A DNA stretch of 64,000 bases from Tuctoria greenei (taxonomy: Eukaryota > Streptophyta > Magnoliopsida > Poales > Poaceae). Below the pieces are notes generated by a model. The model saw nothing but the letters and a program-made list of their open reading frames with translations, did no database searches and had not been told where the DNA came from. How positions within the stretch are numbered: position 1 is the stretch's first letter; the number at the start of each line of letters is the position of its first letter. Location of the stretch: contig JAYESD010000008.1 of the NCBI GenBank assembly GCA_036927565.1, positions 22,710,100 through 22,774,099 on the forward strand, read 5' to 3'. The translations under genes and the position numbers were made by a program. Of this stretch, positions 63,032 to 64,000 are shown in pieces.

Positions 63032-64000
63032 GTAGCGTAGCAAGCCCGTGTGTAAGAGGTGCGCGTAGAGCGGAGCACGAGGTGTGGATGCACGGAGTGG
63101 GAGAATGCTCGGACAAGCGCATTGTGGAGCTCCGCGCTTCGCCGATCGCCGCAGGCGCCTCGACGTGACCAACACGCTTTGTATCCACGCTACCGTCCGA
63201 GCTTCGCCGCCGCCACACCGCGATAGCAGCTCCATGTAGCGCGCGACACTAAGCATCTCGTCACATGGTAAGGCTGTCTCCAACAATAAGGTCCAAAAAC
63301 GAGTAGGCATTGAGCCTTTTGCCTATTGCTGAGATGTGAACTGAGTGGCCCAAAACAAGAGGTCTTCAACAGAAGGTTCATTGGGGCCTGCTTCAACTGT
63401 ATTTCGCGGGAAAGTTTTTCACTTGGCGCGCGGGACAAGCGGAGTTGCTGCAACATTCTATGGTGCCGGAGGCAACCGATGGAAGTCGGCCTGCAAGATA
63501 GGTGTTGTACCTCAGAGCAGAGGGCGTGAGGATGTCCCGGAGGCGGTCTACGCATGTGCAGGCTAGGCAGCTTGAGTAGGGAGTGGAGGAGGGCTGTCCG
63601 ACGGTGATATTGGCGGCGGTGACGGAGGGACCAGGGTGGACGAGCAGAGCGACCAGGTGCGACGCTGGTGTGGACGAGCGCAAAGCCATAGATAGGGAGG
63701 CGAGCAGTGAGCAGCCGTGGAACTTGGCGTTGACTTGATCCAATGAAGCAGCAACATTTCTTGAAGCAGCAGCATCTCAAATGATAATGCAACATACTTG
63801 CAATTTAATTTGTAAACTATGTAATGAATCAGCAGAAGGATGACTGGATAGAAGAATAAGAATTATCGGATTACACACTGCCACCAAAAACAGAATCAGA
63901 TCCTGCCTCAGTACCATCAAAATTACCCTCAGACAAGACAAAATCCACTATAAATCATGACCTACGGTCCTATACTCGCAGAAAATAAATCGTAGGAGCA
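63032..64000. other. GC-moderate stretch, no gene supported
   Basis: Open frames exist on both strands (for example 63190-63795 minus) but none has recognisable motifs, and the DGK first exon was not found here. It may be part of a transposon in the DGK intron. Confidence 0.35.

Noticed and set aside
63190..63795. 201-codon minus-strand open frame as the missing DGK N-terminus
   Set aside because: No GG-type kinase motif or splice joins; Cys/Pro/His-rich composition without similarity.
1..64000. tRNA, rRNA or other structural RNA genes
   Set aside because: No cloverleaf or conserved rRNA segment was noticed; only PBS sequences complementary to tRNA ends are present.

Overview
This is nuclear DNA of a grass (Poaceae). 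The evidence is the transposon content (a Sirevirus-type Copia, a Tat-type Gypsy carrying the grass antisense 'putative gypsy type transposon' gene, a PIF/Harbinger element, hAT and Mutator MITEs, grass LINE 3' ends) and two intron-rich plant genes. No bacterial, organellar or free viral sequence was seen. Genus cannot be fixed from sequence alone.

Layout. 1-916: end of a Copia LTR cut by the window edge. 917-20035: a minus-strand PIF/Harbinger-like DNA transposon (MYB/SANT-like protein plus DDE transposase) split by a complete 12.9-kb Tat-lineage Gypsy element (2249-15179, TSD CAACT) and by a hAT MITE (18767-19252). 20854-36052: a host two-RRM RNA-binding protein gene on the plus strand, eight coding exons and 324 codons. 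Its fourth intron (12.7 kb) is packed with LINE pieces, two related small LTR elements, MITEs, a solo LTR, a broken Copia element and a short-LTR Copia derivative. Its seventh intron is a U12-type AT-AC intron. 37900-40460: a decayed LINE. 40468-41460: a Tat-related LTR piece. 41779-53884: a complete young Sirevirus-like Copia element (TSD CACAT) with gag, pol and a third ORF. 54256-54811: two foldback/MITE elements. 55505-62299: the 3' eleven exons of a minus-strand diacylglycerol kinase gene, whose first exon(s) lie beyond the right edge; two of its introns use GC donors. 62300 to the end is intron or upstream sequence with a SINE-like insert and microsatellites.

The two host genes are independent: an RNA-binding protein and a lipid-signalling kinase. 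Everything else is transposon biology. The most interesting points are: (1) arrays of short inverted repeats with changing but mutually complementary arms around a constant core, in two relatives of one small LTR element; (2) a Sirevirus whose gag and pol lie in different frames but would be joined in phase by removing one well-formed intron; (3) an antisense, intron-containing coiled-coil gene inside the Tat element; (4) the AT-AC intron and paired GC-AG introns in the host genes; (5) a four-level transposon nest inside one host intron.
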